Of a stretch of 6,270 bases of DNA, positions 5,881-6,270 are shown piece by piece. The notes under the pieces are model-generated. The model was not told the origin of the DNA. It was given only the letters and a program-made list of their open reading frames with translations, and made no database searches. Each line of letters opens with the position of its first letter. The first letter of the stretch is position 1. Origin of the DNA: CAYXVB01 sp964467785 (GTDB lineage: Bacteria > Bdellovibrionota > UBA1018); the NCBI GenBank assembly GCA_964467785.1, contig CAYXVB010000198.1, forward strand, positions 1-6,270, given 5' to 3'. Position numbers and translations under genes: made by a program.

Positions 5881-6270
5881 GGCGGCATTATTGCGAGAGA
5901 TAAAGACATTAGGAGCCCCGGTGTGAGATCGGGTGATGCTTTCATAGGCGAGGAAGTCGACCGTCTCATGAGCGACGGTTTTAATGCCGAGACTTTCTGC
6001 GGTTTTCCCGCTCCCTTCACCCACCGGCTTTGCCATCAGGGGTTCCTTATTCATCCACCATGCAAGAGAGTCGAACGTTTCTGGATCGTTCTGAATCGAG
6101 ATCAACTTCTTTCTCAGACCGAGTTTCTCAAGAGTGTTCCAAGCGTAATCGAGATCCACTGCGTGCTGAAAGAGCTTTTTTCCGTTCCTTTCAATCCACC
6201 GAGCCGCATCCGAGTTGGAAAGATCGCGTCTCGGGTCGAACTGATTGATTTCTCTTTGGAGAATCGCCAA

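Larger units (their letters stand above)
5683..6270 (-). pseudogene. 5'-truncated reading frame with in-frame TGA; possible N-terminal part of the FGE-domain gene
   Basis: One frame enters from the right edge (first visible codon TTG, probably internal) and reads 130 residues to a TGA at 5880-5878. It then continues for 64 protein-like codons to TGA 5685-5683. The part before the stop is helical (INQFDPRRDLSNSDAARWIE, then WNTLEKLGLRKKLISI), leading to VDFLAYESITRSHTGAPNVF. The part after it reads ENASFGDGFYAAAGNK, then GTGITIRFELDPKAKEGSDF and VADGDYLVIKK, an alternating strand-like pattern. FGDGFY resembles the G-x-G-[FI]-Y segment of some ADP-ribosyltransferase-fold proteins, but I see no complete catalytic triad, so that is a guess. 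The TGA means nonsense mutation, recoding or sequencing error. The final stop overlaps the next GTG start. Confidence 0.6.

Noticed and set aside
5709..6020. 103-codon frame over the interrupted gene
   Set aside because: It is out of frame with the protein-like sequence on both sides of the TGA and is low-complexity (Met, Lys, Ser, Gln).

Overview
The window looks like a Gram-negative chromosome. Two proteins carry lipoprotein signal peptides, and the two thirds on the left are GC-rich: sampled 60-base lines run from about 65 to 73 percent. A Bdellovibrionota or other former-deltaproteobacterial MAG would fit the small Met/Gly-rich membrane protein and the gene style, but that placement is inference.

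Left part (1-1877). A divergent pair of lipoprotein genes flanks a 159-base spacer. One runs leftward off the window edge, starts at 455 and has an excellent Shine-Dalgarno. The other (615-1502) runs rightward, has a proline-rich tail and sits directly behind an extended -10-like element with almost no leader. A 105-aa single-pass membrane protein with a Gly-Met tract follows on the same strand (1560-1877). None of the three has a function I can name.

Middle part (1902-3932, minus strand). A compact three-gene operon runs from a RadC/JAB-domain protein, through a two-helix membrane protein with a zinc-ribbon tail, to a DTW-domain protein of the TapT family (tRNA acp3U47 synthase). The spacings are 10 bases and then a 4-base ATGA overlap. 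It ends 24 bases from the convergent membrane-protein gene.

Right part (4103-6270, minus strand). GC falls to roughly 45-50 percent over most of this stretch. It holds a 527-aa protein with a helical N-terminal half and a C-terminal FGE-sulfatase/SUMF1-type domain that lacks the catalytic cysteines. Upstream is a 5'-truncated reading frame interrupted by one in-frame TGA (5878-5880), after which protein-like sequence resumes for another 64 codons. That frame ends at a stop overlapping the GTG start of the FGE-domain gene. An A7 run at the junction would, with a one-base shift, join the two frames into one sensible polypeptide. The locus is therefore either a decaying or mis-sequenced single multidomain gene, a recoded gene, or a coupled two-gene unit whose first gene is broken. 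This is the most interesting part of the window.
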